Shown piece by piece: positions 1 through 32,625 of a stretch of DNA of 64,000 bases (within the stretch, counting starts at the first letter, position 1; each line of letters starts with the position of its first letter). A program made the position numbers and the translations under genes. The DNA is from Patiria miniata (lineage: Eukaryota; Echinodermata; Asteroidea; Valvatida; Asterinidae): positions 2,785,874 to 2,849,873 of the forward strand of contig NW_024037070.1 of assembly GCF_015706575.1 (NCBI RefSeq). Reading direction: 5' to 3'. The notes below the pieces were generated by a model. It saw nothing but the letters and a program-made list of their open reading frames with translations, was not told the DNA's origin and did not search any database.

Positions 1-1132
1 AAAGCAGATGTCCACTTTTGAACCTCCATACTATATGCTTAAGTATACCCAGTTCAATTTCCTTCTGTTAACTAGGGAGTTTTCGATTTTGGCGAGGGTC
101 GGGTGACGGTGATGGTAGTTGAAGTGATCAAACTGAGGCGTATGATGATTTTATGCACTTATTCATTACCTTTTTCTTGTATCTGTTTTACGAGAATAAG
201 TGGCATTTGTTAAAGTTGCAGCAGTAGCTGTTAATTATTACAGTATCTCCGATTATTTTATCATTTTTATAAGGATGTCTTCATTATTTCAAGAACCCCC
301 AATCATTTCAAGATTGTGCAAATTTACCTTTCAGAGATTTGAAGGTATCTTGTTAGTGGATTAAATATATCTCGAAATGTTTTTAAGATATCCCGAAATC
401 ATTTCAAGATTTTTAGATATCCTGGATGGAATGATGACGAATAAAGTCTCTCTCAAATGACGTCACTTTCTACAATTGTCAAGTGCATCGGCATTTTGGG
501 CGTCAAATTTTCGTGACGCGTATCGCCTGCGCCTTGTTTCGAAGAAATTTCGAGCAACATGTACGCGTGTTTAGAACATTTTGCCATTTTTAAATTCTAT
601 ATCTATGCATTTTGCACACTGCGCGCGGACGCACCTGATGGCGTTGAATACGCAGTTGTAATTTTCCTACGAAGATGGCGTCCTATGAGAGAGGTCTATA
701 TCTCTTAATGTATTCGGTGATATCTGTAAAAGCATCGTGATATTTCGTGGACGTGAATAAATATCACTTATGCGTGTCACATCTCTGAACTCCACAGGCG
801 AGGAATCAACACAACCAGTTCTTGTGGCTATTGAAGAAGGTGTAGGAAAACATGGACACCATACACGCAAAGGATTGAGCGCTGAAAAGCTTCGGGCGTA
901 GCGAGGGATACCACAGGACCCACGCCTTGAAAACCAAAGTATACTCAGTTTACTACTTGGATGCAATATAGACAGGGAGCTTATGGCGTGAAATTAAGTC
1001 CCGTTGGCACCGAATGATAAGAGCATGCCACCTAGCTAGATATCTTAATTAGAACCTCAGGAACAAGAAAACAAATGTTGACAAAATAATAAGTGTTGCA
1101 GATGGCGGCCATCTTGATTTTCAAAATGGCCG
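1..1132. other. No gene recognised (window start)
   Basis: I see no credible exon here. The only open frame is a 99-codon minus-strand one at 667-966, with no recognisable domain and no splice context. A short word similar to TTTCAAGAT recurs loosely between 290 and 420. The stretch ends at the target-site duplication of the element that starts at 1143. Confidence 0.5.
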
Positions 1133-1142
1133 GAATGTTAGG

Positions 1143-2386
1143 TAGTCTGGTTCCCAGACAAAAAGATACTGACTATTCCTGATGAATCTGAGGTCAGGCC
1201 AACTTCGTCCCCAGTGCTCACTTTATTTCCAACCTTGTTTCCAATAGTTAACCCTGGATAGCAAACTTTCCTCCTGTATCCTGATTCGATACCGCAATTG
1301 GCTAGTAATGGATTTTTATTATGTACTTGGTGCTATTATTCACAACGTAGGCCTACAGTACGTATTTTCGCGATCATTCGTCCACGCCTTCTCGAAAATA
1401 CTAATTTCCTTTCCAATTTGCTCATATTAATATTAAATATGATACTGCATGTTGTCTCGATAAGATCGTAACAGTTTAATTTTTAAAAATCGTGTTTTCA
1501 TAACTCACGCCGTGCTCGCGCTGCGACGAATTGACTCTGTTTTTAACCCAGACACCGCATACAAAAACAAACGCTAATGTAACGCATATCCAGGCACCAG
1601 ACTGTTGCTCATTTGCATACGTGTTCAAAAATCTTGCACATGCAAATTATCCAAGACCAGGGTGAGAGAGCAGGTAGTGATGGGCGCGTACTGTTCGACA
1701 CCCTGGGGACGAGGTTGAGGTCAGGCAGCCTCAGTGGCTAAAAATAAACATGACGACATCGATGGCCCTTTTTTTAAAGCTCGGCTTCGTTTCCGATTTC
1801 GCTTTATCGCTTGTAGCTTTTAATGTTCATATCAAATTTTCAGATAAATCACTTGCTTCGTAATATCATACAGTTATGATAATACAGTTTGATGTTTCCG
1901 TAAGATAACATTGACTAATGTTGATCTGGAATCTTCAAAATTAGGCACCCAAATAGCACTGTTAACAGGCGGAGCCGAATGAAGACCGAGTTTTGGAAAA
2001 TCTCGGTAACGGTCGTCAAATTCAAAATTGTATATGACGCAACAAAAAGTTTGCCCATACGATCCGAGTATATTTGATGCACAAATTCGTCGTTGAATTT
2101 CAAGTTTTCAAAATGAAAGCAATGAATATTGATTATCAACTCATTTAAAATAAAATTAACAAGCAATTAGCAGTTAATTAAACCTAAATTATATACTCGG
2201 AAATACTCGGGCGCTATCTGATTGTCGACCAAACGACTTCGGCAAACTTCGGAAATTTTCGGAAAAAAGAGGAATTCCTCCCGTTTTAGTCACGTGACGT
2301 AAATTGTAATACAATGTATTACCGGAGGCTACCGGACCTAGGTTCATCAGGAATAGTCAGAATCGTTTGGTCTAGGAACCAGACTA
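1143..2386. mobile_element. 1.24-kb non-autonomous TIR element with 10-bp target duplication
   Basis: The ends are imperfect inverted repeats of about 45-50 bp. The left end begins TAGTCTGGTTCC and the right end finishes GGAACCAGACTA. Both arms continue through the words GACTATTCCTGATGAA and its complement. The same 10-mer, GAATGTTAGG, lies immediately outside both ends (1133-1142 and 2387-2396), which is the signature of a transposase insertion. No transposase-length frame is present, so it is non-autonomous. A 9-11 bp duplication is typical of Mutator-like elements, so that superfamily is my best inference. Confidence 0.75.
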
Positions 2387-2396
2387 GAATGTTAGG

Positions 2397-3889
2397 ATCC
2401 TTATTGGTGCTATGAAATCAATCTTGGTGGCTTGCAACATTAACAGATGCATGTTACATTTCTCAGAGCTGAATTCCATGCAATTTTCAGCTTTTTCAAC
2501 AATTTGGTGGAGGGTTAATATTTCAACAAATTTTAAATATTTTGCATGGACATTATATTATTCCTTGCTGAAATGCTTTTCAATAATTTGCATATGCAAA
2601 TGAATCAATCAATCGGGCTTGATTGATGACTGCATTTGCTTGGAGAAAGTGAAGTCTTATTAAAGTTATACCATCCAGGCAGTCGACTCAGGTTTCAATT
2701 TTTAATGACGATTTTCCTAAAAACAAATTCATATCAGAATTATTCTTGTTCAGGTAAATTTATAGACTCATGTTATTAGTAAAATCTTCACCGAGTATGC
2801 TATCCTTCTCAACCTTGATTTATTTGGTTTTGAAATGGGAAATAAATGTGCTTGGTGTATTAAGCCAAGTAAAAAACAAAACAAATTTCTTGTGTCTGCC
2901 CTTTTCCTTTTTATCATACATTTGCAATATATTTTGTCTTTTTGTTTCCAACAAAATTGTAGCCGTGTATGCCAGTTCAACATTAGTATAAAGGGCGGCA
3001 ACTCCTTTGAACACAAAAGCATCTGCAAAAGAGTTGAGAAAATGGAAGAATCCATCTGCCATCTTGGAGAAAAAAGGGCCACCTCCGAGCTCCTTCATTT
3101 AAAGACAAATGTAAATATTCAACCTTGATTTCATATTTTGAATTAAAGGGAGCATAGATTTTACATGGGAATCATCCAATTCTATTAATATTACCAAAAT
3201 TCTATTGAAATCCTCGTTCTTTTGTTTTTACTACTGCTTAAAATCCTATAATTAATAAGATCTTGACAGGATGCAAATAAGACTGATCTAAACAGTTCAA
3301 AAAGGCCAAATTCAAAAATGAAATCAGGAGACAGTTTGTTAATTTCTAAAACTTCAAAGGGTTTATTATTAACACATTTTAAACAGCCAATAAAATATGT
3401 ATACTTGTATATATTACATAAATGATACATCAGCTAATAGAATTTGTCAATTACATAGTATCAACAATTTCATTTGTGCGTTTTTTTTCTCATTATGTCG
3501 GATAAGTATGTTTTTTTCTATAATAAATACTGCAGTCAATCAATCATTGCATTGAAAATATATTTGGAAGCAAAATAGTTCTGTAAAGCAAGATACTTCA
3601 CAGAGGAGTTTATTTATTTTTTGATGACTTTTCAACACACACATTTCCTTTTAACTAAACACGTTCTTAAAAGGGAAGAACAAGTCCATTGTGCATTTCA
3701 TTCAGTGCAAATCACCCATCATTAAAAAACAAAAACAAATTAATCCAATCCCCCCCCCCCAAAAAAAGGGGAAAACCTCTTGATTTGAATAAAACAAGAT
3801 ACCAAAATCAACAATCACTCCGGCAGTTAAAATTTAAAAAAAGAAGAAAAGAAAGAAATCAGTGATTGCCAGTCAAGTTCAATAGCAGC
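2397..3889. other. Gene-free A+T-rich spacer
   Basis: No recognisable exon. Overlapping short frames on both strands at 2768-3128 carry no family signature. Homopolymer C/A runs lie near 3751-3769. It lies between the TIR element and the putative GPT 3'UTR. Confidence 0.45.
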
Positions 3890-4370
3890 AATTTTTATTT
3901 TTATTTCAAAATAAAAATGAATGGCCTTGCATCTGACACTAAATAAAAACACCAACATTTTATTTCAGAATTCTAGCTTTGTCTGCTCCCCATGTATGTT
4001 ACGACCGATGTCTCCACGAGATAATTTTTATGAAGATTTGAAAATCTTTCATTATTATAAATGGCTTGAATTTCTACTCCGGCTTCCAAAACAGCTTAAT
4101 GAATGCAATGTACAAATAATTCAACACACTGTCCTTGTTTTTGGTTCCATCAGTCCAAATATCCAGCACCATTTTTCTTCTTCTAATTTCACACTATTGC
4201 TTTGAATACTGTTCAGAGAGGAAAACAAAAGCAAGATGATAAAACGACAATAGGCTGATACCCATAAATGAATGACACGTTCATAGTAACGTTTACCACG
4301 TAAGCAGGGCACCATGCAATGCAAATAGGGGGAAGACAAACTACTCATACACAATGATCACCACTGCTTA

Positions 4371-4495
4371 GGCCGCATCCGAATGACTTGGCTACGGCTA
4401 GAAGTATGCACCTGTCTATGGGAAGTGGCTGCAGCCACTTCAATAGGCGCATGTGTACTAATATCCAGCTGTAGCCAAGTAATTTGGACTTAGCC
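4371..4495. mobile_element. 125-bp palindromic MITE
   Basis: Almost the whole segment is one imperfect hairpin centred on AGTGGCTGCAGCCACT (4424-4439). The outer arms pair ACTTGGCTAC with GTAGCCAAGT and continue outward to GGCC and TAGCC ends. There is no coding capacity. The superfamily is not determined. Confidence 0.6.
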
Positions 4496-5058
4496 ATAGT
4501 GTCAATACACAGCCATGTATAGCGAGAAGGGTGACAAATATCAATTTGGACTTCATTTTGTGTCCATCTCGGTTCATGAGTGTCAAAGCGTTAAGGGACT
4601 TGCAAAATACACAAGTTTCTCTAGTTTTGTAACCATTGTTGATAATGCGATCAAGATAACCCCAGTTTTGCATAATAGGATGTTTTTCCCATTCTGGGAC
4701 AACAAAATTTCATCCCAAACTGGTACCTGTCATGTTGCAACTATTCTATACACGGCTCTAGAGACACAGATCTCAATGCACAGAAGAGAGTACATGAAGT
4801 ATCTTCAGACTGGCCAATAAATGCATACACAATTCTAAGTTACAAAACATATTTGGGTGCTTGGTCATGCAGGTCACGGTATGTAAGGGTGTTTACGATG
4901 GTCACTGGGGTTTGCACATGTAAAACATACAGGCAGTGTCCAATGCATACACATACTTTTTGTCACGCTTAACTTGAAGGGCGCCCCCTGTTGACAGATT
5001 GCTCAGTCCACTTTTGAATCTTGCAGCACACCTACTCACTGAACTACATCTTTGTGTC

Positions 5059-5208
5059 CAATAGGCCTGAGACTTAATGACGTCACGCTTCGTTTCCATG
5101 TGCACTTTCCTATGTGGTAGACGGTCCCTACTTCGTCTGGCGTCCCGACTTCGCTACCATAGGAAAGCGCATAATGTAAACAAAGCCACTACGTCATTAG
5201 GTCTATTG
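5059..5208. mobile_element. 150-bp palindromic MITE, copy 1 of a two-copy family
   Basis: The ends CAATAGGCCT and AGGTCTATTG are inverted. The inner arms pair AATGACGTCACGCTTCG with a diverged copy ending in ACGTCATTA, followed inward by CTTTCCTATG and CATAGGAAAG. The same arm sequence occurs in the hairpin at 43580-43703, so this is a dispersed family. The arms carry a perfect TGACGTCA palindrome. Confidence 0.65.
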
Positions 5209-6016
5209 AAAACGCAAATCTGTTCTACAACTCTACATTTTCCAATCCCAATTAAAAAATTGTAATTTAAAATCTGGGGCACCATCAAAACTGTTTTAAG
5301 AATCACGTATTGGTTAACAAGGGGCAAGTACAAGAGAATTATCCTCCTCTTTTCAAATTAAAGCAAACGTCAAAACAAAACAAAACAAAAATTCTTCAAG
5401 TCCAAAAAGTGAAAGAGCATTGAAAAGAGACAGTAGTTCATTAGTATATTCCGTGTCTCTTTGAATTAAAATTGGAAAGAAAAGGCCACGCTAAAAACAA
5501 AAATCCAGTTTAAAACTTCTAAAATTGCAACCCACCTGCTAAGCAGAAGGCTATTTCATTCAATTTTTAAAAATATGTTCCAAAAGAAGTACCGCTAAAC
5601 TTCAGTTCTGGTATCTCATGACTTGGTGTGCCACTAGGCCAACGCAGAGGCAAAATACTGCCTCTGCCATTCACCCAAAGATGAAATGTCTTCTGAGCTC
5701 ATTGTGAAAAACACCACAGAAAAATTCAAAGTGTCTGAAAATACACTCACATGAGTGTTTCTTTTAAAATGGGTGAGATAATGTAAAAAAAAAAAAACAC
5801 CTTCCGTCGAAAAAATCCGATGAAGTTTAAAGCGGAGTTGAAAAATATTAATATGCTTGAAATTGACATTTTACAGATCAAAGGGTGTAAAGGTGCTTAT
5901 TCAATAGCATACAGTGTATATATTACTAGGGGACCGCGCTTTGAGTACAACCTTTGGCAATACAGATTGGTTAAAAATACTATCATGGTGGCAGTAAAGG
6001 AGGGGTTAAACTTGTC

Positions 6017-26609
<20,593 letters not shown>

Positions 26610-27451
26610 CTTTGCGGTGTTGGCGCGGATTCTTTTACGTTCCACGGGTTCACAGAAAAACCACGCGCTGTGGCTAGCTGTGGTGCGTACGTAACGTGAA
26701 TGGATGAGGTTAAGGTTCACCGCACAGGCGCAAAATCCACAACCAAAAGTTATCACCACCGCTCCTACCTTTGCACTCAAATTACGTCAAGAATTAACGA
26801 GAATTCCAGGTCGAAATTTGTCGTGTCGGAGCTTGGATATCTTAACTTTGGTTCGGCATGTTCTAAGAGCTATTTTGAGGAAGAGAAACGTAATAAAAAG
26901 GAATACGACTCAGCAGCACCACTTTGCACCAGCAAAGTTGTTTCCATCAGTTGTGATTACAGGGCGCACCATATTGTACAAGGATAGGCACTGTTAATAC
27001 GTCATAACAGGGGTGTCTAAAAAACGAGAAAAAAATTAATTTAAAAGTAACATCAAACTAAAAAACAACAACAATTGATCAAGACATCCAAGGTCAAAAT
27101 TTATAAATGAATTGTATCGCTATAATGACTCTATGAGCATAAGAACTAAAAATTTACCTTCTCAAAAATTATACCTTTACCCCTTTTGAAAAATGGAAAC
27201 TCCATTTAGAGGTAAAAGCTGATCGGATATGACTACTAGACTAGATCATGACTCGATGTGGTGGTGGATGGACTAGTCCTGTTCTTTCATTTTGTCAGCT
27301 CGGATCAAAGTTCATTAAATAAAAGGAAATACAGTTATTATGCGTTTTAATTTGGTTTGATGAAGCAAGTCTTGAAACTTGTAGTTTTAGGAGTAAGGAG
27401 GACATTACATTTGTTGTATGAAGTGATTTTCGTGGGTTTTCTCTCTGCAGT
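26610..27451. promoter_or_regulatory. Divergent intergenic region between GPT and the C16orf87 homologue
   Basis: 842 bp separate the two start codons, which point away from each other, so both promoters must lie here. CpG density is highest near 26620-26740. A GCACAGGCGC word at 26722-26731 is one mismatch from an NRF-1 palindrome (GCGCANGCGC), a factor common at mitochondrial-gene promoters. CTCTCTGCAG just before the ATG at 27452 resembles a splice acceptor, so an upstream non-coding exon is possible. Confidence 0.5.
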
Positions 27452-27487
27452 ATGGTGCTGAAACAATGTCCACATTGCGATCAACAG
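27452..27487 (+). CDS. C16orf87: C16orf87 homologue exon 1 (residues 1-12)
   Basis: 36 nt reading MVLKQCPHCDQQ, phase 0, donor GTAGGC. The first CxxC pair of the zinc motif is here. Confidence 0.85.
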
Positions 27488-30400
27488 GTAGGCCTAGGGC
27501 AGTAGGGGCAAGGCTGTTCATTTTCATATCCATCTTGCCATTTGCCTATTTGGGTTTTTTTTTAAAATTCTTTCTAAACAATTCGAATTGTTGCTGCATT
27601 TTTTGTGGGTAATCGAACGCTTTCCACACTGGCAATCACAAGTTGAATACGTAAAATTTAGAACGCTGAAGGCTGTAAGTATTAATTTTATCCAGATTGT
27701 TAGTTTCTTTTTACGGCCTAGTGTTAAAAAGTGTGTTCACATTAGGAAATCTTAACTTCTAAAGTGTATCCTGTCTAATTGATATTTTGCTATTTTTGTT
27801 AAAACCCATGTTTTGTGAAAGATTTTGCTGACATGTGAACATTGTTGTGAACATTACAGTGAACACAAATTTTTTTCCAAACTTTTGTGATTTTGGTTTC
27901 AAAATAAACTGAAATTGTTTCCGGAACCCATGTCACGCCATGTCATGTTACATTAGCTTGTAACTGTTCTTGTCGTTAGGTACCAGTGGCCTGCAAGGCG
28001 TGTTACTGTGGCTATGAGTTCTTCCAGCGGCGGGTCTACCATGCCAAACTTGAGCAGTCATCAGGTAGTCAGACGTAGAACTTGAGGATCACTAGAATCG
28101 GATGAGACATGGCAAAGAAGAGGTTCTTTCTCCAGCCAACTCAGAATTGTTATGCACCAACTATAGCAATTGTAGTTAGGACATTTCAAAGTATACATGT
28201 AGTTGCGACAGTCCTTACTATAGTTTAACTGCAGTTGGGATTGTACTACATTTTTGTACCTCCATGACTTCTAGAATGAGAAGGCTTCTCTCCGTCAGCC
28301 TTCTTTTTCTAGCATGGTGATTTTTCGGGAGTGTGCACGCTTTGTCTGAAATTCCACTTTCTGAAACACAAATCCACCAAAAAAGTTGATCTGGTTGATC
28401 TATAACTCTGAAATGTTTTTAGAATGATTGACATTTGGATCATGGGACAATTTTTTGGGTGGGAAATCTGAGTTTTTACTCACCAACCTCGTGTTGCTGA
28501 TCTGACGAATACATCGGTGATGTTCATGTGTGTTTACGTACATTGCTCGTGCGATGATCTTTTCGTGACCTCAGCAGGTCAACTCTACATTCGGCTCGAC
28601 CATTTGGGATGGAGGGGAGATTGTATGCTTTGCATCGCGAAACAGTACATGTACATCATGATGTACAAAACAGTCCACCAAAACTGACAACTTGTAACGA
28701 CACAGCGCAGCATGTTCAGCGCGCCAGAATGACATACGTCATGATGTACATTTGCGATGCAAAGCATACAATCTCCCCTCCATCCCAAATGGTCGAGCCG
28801 AATGTAGAGTTGACCTGCTGAGGTCACGCGAAGATCAGCGCACGCGCAATGTACGTAAACACACATGAACATGACCGCTGTATTTGTCGGATCGGCAACG
28901 CGAGGTTGGTGAGTAAAAACTCAGATTTCCCACCCAAAAAATTGTCCCATGATCCAAATGTCAATCATTCTAAAACATTTCAGAATTATAGATCAACCAG
29001 ACCAACTTTTTGGGTGGATTTGTGTTTCAGAAAGTGGAATTTCAGACAAAGGTTTTTCGTCTATCAAAGGGCATTTCCAAAAGCCATAGCGTGCTGACTC
29101 CCGAAAAATCACCATGCTAGAAGGCTGACGGAGAGAAGGCTTCTAATTCTGGAAGTAGGATTATACCAACAGTAGTTGGGTATGAACTATGATTGGGACA
29201 TAACAGCTCCACAGAGTAACATGCCATATATGCAAGGGCCGATTCCTACTTGGCGCAAACTCAAAACACGAATTTCACAGTGAAAGTTTTGTGACGACAA
29301 ATTCACACAGGCATGCAACTTTTCCTAGGATCTGCTGATTTCCTTGTTTTTTACTTCTCATGAATGACATTACAAATTGAAAAATGCTGTACAAAGTCTT
29401 GTGTGGTTTGGAGTTTCCTCGTTTTGTCTAAGTTCACATCATATTTGCATTTGTGTGGAGTATTGACAGGCCTTAAGTCTAGACGTTCGATCTTCATTTA
29501 TGATATGTAAGATATTTCTTCCTTCTAGATCCAAACAATAAAAACCGACGGACGGGTCGGGTGAAGAGAGAGAGACCTGACTACTACAGCGCCAGTGAAT
29601 TTGAGACACATCTCAGACGGGTAAGACTTGAACAATAGGATAACGGAAGTGTAAGGGTACTGTAGAGGATGTTCGTTCAAAATGGAAGAATATTTTTAAG
29701 TTTTTAACAAAACTGCTTTGAGATAGGTCAGTGGATGAATACTCAAATTTTTCAACAGTATACTCTGATCACCTTCAGAAACACATCCACAGTTTTATCG
29801 TCATATTTTGAGTACTTATCAACCGAAAATTGTCATCCAAAAACTATTTCAGTTTTTGTCAATTTGTTTGGCTGTCAGTTGTCGACCAAGTCAGAGCGAT
29901 GTGGAAGTAGCAACAGCCCCCTCAAGAGTCCCAAGAAGAAACACCGAGGACGACCGAGGAAGAAGGGTAGCACACTCAATAAGAGCACCAAGACAAAGGT
30001 CAAAGGGGAAAGTTCAAACACAGGTCAGCCATGAAGTATTTGCTGGTCTCAGAGGGCCAGCCTAATGTCGTCTTTGTACCGATCTCACTGACTGACTGAC
30101 TGAGCCGGGCAGTGCTGTTGTATAGGACTACCTTCTAATGCAATTGAATGGGCTAAATCAGGCCCATTGTGTAGACCAGATACATGAAAAGACTTCCAGT
30201 GAATAACCATTCTGAATCAAGCTTGTCTTGTTGAATTTAAGCTCCATGGTAAAGATTTCTGTGGTTCCGTAACTTTTTGAAACAAATTCTCTCTTAAAAG
30301 GCCCATGTAAGGTAATTTTTTTAATGCAGTCCTTGTAAATGCACCTTTGTGTCCCGTTTAATTTTCAATTTTTATTTTCCATTTTTAAGGGCATTTTGGT

Positions 30401-31224
30401 GCCTTTTTTGTTTTTATGCTAATGCAAATTACGAGCAAAAGTGTGATGTCATTTCAGGCAGAAAAATCTGTTCCTTGCTCTATGGTTACAGCTATTTCAG
30501 CTATTGCCAGAATGTTGGATATTTTCCTGTCGTACTTTTTCTTCTCTTTGGCAATTGCTGTTGTTTCACTACATGGCAGTAATGAGTATGCAAATGAGCA
30601 CATTTTTTCACAGATGTTTTCAATGAGCAAATTTTGGGTTCACAATTTAAACCAAAAAAACCCTAAACTGAACAGTGTCTCCCTGAAATGACATCCACAG
30701 CAACATCACCCTCATTTGTCCAGAAAAGCATGGACAATTTTAACTGTTTAAAGAATTGCACTTTTCAATAAGATTTGCCAAAAAGGGATGTCAAGTTGGT
30801 TTCATACATTTAAGAGGAGTAGAAGATTTCACAAAGTATGTTCCCAAGTAGAATTCATGCCATGGGCTTGTTAAATAATAGCATGCACTATTGCTCTCTG
30901 CAGCTTAAGCTCTCTGTTTAAATGAAGGTTTTTATTTACAGAAAACCAATTGATTACCGGTACTTTCAACTTTGTTTCTGAAGATATGACTTTATAAAAG
31001 ATGTTTGTTGTCATTTTTTGTTTGTTAACACAGAGACTAAAGACAACAAGGAGGAAGACGTCTATGCAAACATGTCTACGGAGAATGCCTATTCGTATAT
31101 GGTGGTCCTTGCAGAGATCAATCGCAAACTACAAAGTCAATGGAACGGGCCGGGCTCGGTGAACAGGAAAGATACAAAGACTGAAAACGCCTCACAATAT
31201 GTATTTTGTGAAGGTAACACGTAG
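27452..31224 (+). CDS. C16orf87: C16orf87 (UPF0547) homologue, 5 exons, 182 aa
   Basis: Exons 27452-27487, 27980-28064, 29529-29620, 29879-30023 and 31034-31224 join in phase to 549 nt. The N terminus MVLKQCPHCDQQVPVACKAC followed by YCGYEFF is the UPF0547 zinc-binding module (C6, C9, C17, C20, C22). It is followed by a basic segment RRTGRVKRERP, an AT-hook-like RGRPRKK at 94-100, and a C-terminal block VYANMSTENAYSYMVVLAEI then NRKL (residues 129-152), all in the same order as human C16orf87 (154 aa). The human protein is reported to associate with HDAC1/2 and MIER proteins, so a nuclear chromatin role is likely; that is family knowledge, not visible here. The C terminus runs about 30 residues past the human end. 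The start at 27452 aligns with an internal human Met. Confidence 0.9.
27980..28064 (+). CDS. C16orf87: C16orf87 homologue exon 2 (residues 13-41)
   Basis: Reads VPVACKACYCGYEFFQRRVY then HAKLEQSS, with Asp41 split. Carries C17, C20 and C22. Acceptor ttag, donor GTAGTC. Confidence 0.92.
28267..29156. mobile_element. About 890-bp foldback in intron 2 of the C16orf87 homologue
   Basis: Long inverted arms of about 380-400 bp. Left ACTTCTAGAATGAGAAGG then CTTCTCTCCGTCAGCC, mirrored by GGCTGACGGAGAGAAGGC and CTAATTCTGGAAGT. Further paired blocks include ATTTGGATCATGGGACAATT and TTGGGATGGAGGGGAGATTG. The arms have point differences and small gaps, so this copy is older than the one at 25416. No clear target duplication and no transposase frame. 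Confidence 0.75.
29529..29620 (+). CDS. C16orf87: C16orf87 homologue exon 3 (residues 41-71)
   Basis: Reads PNNKNRRTGRVKRERPDYYS then ASEFETHLRR. A very basic stretch is followed by an acidic/aromatic one. Acceptor ctag, donor GTAAGA. Confidence 0.9.
29879..30023 (+). CDS. C16orf87: C16orf87 homologue exon 4 (residues 72-120), AT-hook
   Basis: Ser/Lys-rich. Contains SPKKKHRGRPRKKGS, an AT-hook core RGRP. Glu120 is split over the junction. Donor GTCAGC is weaker than average. Confidence 0.88.
30024..31033 (+). other. Intron 4 of the C16orf87 homologue
   Basis: No nested gene seen. A GACTGACTGACTGA microsatellite lies at about 30090-30104. Confidence 0.5.
31034..31224 (+). CDS. C16orf87: C16orf87 homologue exon 5 (residues 120-182, stop)
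   Basis: Reads ETKDNKEEDVYANMSTENAY then SYMVVLAEINRKLQSQW and a unique tail ending FCEGNT and TAG. The human protein stops soon after EINRK. A splice after this block into another exon cannot be excluded. Confidence 0.85.
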
Positions 31225-32050
31225 ATCATGCTGGCACTGAAGCAATGCATTTTGGGAAATCTGTCGGCATCCAAGAAACTTTGCACCGAGACGCATGCAC
31301 TGGTGCAGATCTCCTGGCGAGGACCTATTCTTCACATTAAACACATTTGTTTTTTCCAAAAGGAACTCACAAAGAGGCATTTTCCCAAGATTGTGCAGCC
31401 TAGAACGGCTGTGAAAGCTTGCTATGGAACCATACAGGGTAACATGGCCAATGTTTTAACAGACCTTGTGTAATATTTTCCTACCATTTATATTTTTGAG
31501 ATACATGTATCTACATTAGAGAGTAGACTTAGGACGATTATGCTTAATAGTTAATATACTATAACACACAAGTAAATCCTTGTCATTTCACTGGAGGATT
31601 GTAGGTCACGCGGCATTCATTAATCAAACCATTGCACGGCCTACGTCATAAACCGTACATTTTTGGTTCCATTCACCGTGCATTTTCGTCCCATCCCTTT
31701 TGATCTATTGCATGCGCACGCTAGACTAAAGATCATAAAGCGCCGCACATAGACGCGCAGCTGCGCTATACAATCTTTGTGCTACATCACATCATGTGTT
31801 TTATTATACGGCAGTACGAAACTTGCCTTTGAAGTGGATGCAGTTACGAACTGAATTTGCCTTGCAGATTTGTTTGCATTGTTTTAAGAACTCACAGTAT
31901 TAATGTTGATATTGTAATTGGGTTTGACTTTTAAAAGACTTTGTTAACTTTCAACAAGCTGAAAAAAAAGTAGATACCAGAACAATTTTGTACATTTTGT
32001 TTGTTCTTGTAGTTTTATCCTCCAATCAAATGACAAAGATCTACTTGGAT

Positions 32051-32172
32051 GTTATATGAAGCAAATAATGAATGCTTTGCATTCGTGCAGTGGTGAGAAT
32101 ATTTTCATGAGTTGAAAGATGGAATAAAAATATTCTCACCATTGCACTCATAAACATTCATTATTTGTATAC
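32051..32172. mobile_element. 122-bp hairpin MITE
   Basis: Arms GCAAATAATGAATGC and GTGGTGAGAATATTTT mirrored by AAAATATTCTCACCATTG and ACATTCATTATTTGTAT. A short A-rich loop includes GGAATAAAAA. The ends resemble the hairpin at 14061-14235. Confidence 0.65.
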
Positions 32173-32598
32173 CATTTGATTAACCTGCAAAAAGGAAACA
32201 GGTAAATCCGTTGGCTATCTAGTAAAATTAATTGAGTTGACCTGATTTTTTTAAAATCATTTTGTTGTTTACATCTGAGGTCTCAGTCTATTCCATACCC
32301 TTTAGTACTAGAGAAATAAGTGGTAGAATTTGAAACTAGTTGTTCAACATTAGCCGAATCTTCAAAACATCGTCCCTAACATGCATCCCCCCTTTGAACA
32401 CACCAAACCACGCCCACCCCTCCCATCATCTTCTCCCCTTCACAAACTGTATGATTAAATAATTATGCCGGGAAAAACTTTAACGAACCAATTCTTAAAA
32501 AACTTTGTACAGTGTTAATATTTAAAACGATTATACGAATTGTCTATGTAATCATTTTTTTTTATTATGCATGTTCATTCCACATTGAATCGGCTTCC

Positions 32599-32604
32599 AA
32601 TAAA
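32599..32604 (+). terminator. Candidate polyadenylation signal
   Basis: Canonical AATAAA, with a GT-rich stretch (GTGCTTGTTTC) about 15-25 bases downstream. The best signal seen after the C16orf87 stop. Confidence 0.4.
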
Positions 32605-32625
32605 GAAAGAAATTACTTATAAGTG

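Larger units (their letters stand above)
3890..6016 (-). other. Putative 3'UTR and downstream flank of GPT
   Basis: The first AATAAA-type signals I find on the minus strand below the GPT stop are the pair at 3894-3905 (TTTATT on the plus strand). That would give a 3'UTR of about 2.1 kb carrying two MITE hairpins (4371-4495 and 5059-5208). The extent is inference, because no transcript evidence is available and a variant signal nearer the stop could be used. Confidence 0.3.
31225..32625 (+). other. Putative 3'UTR of the C16orf87 homologue
   Basis: Runs from the stop codon to the AATAAA at 32599-32604 plus its usual cleavage distance. It would contain the hairpin MITE at 32051-32172. An AATAAA at about 32124 lies in that hairpin and could give a shorter form. 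Extent is inference. Confidence 0.35.
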
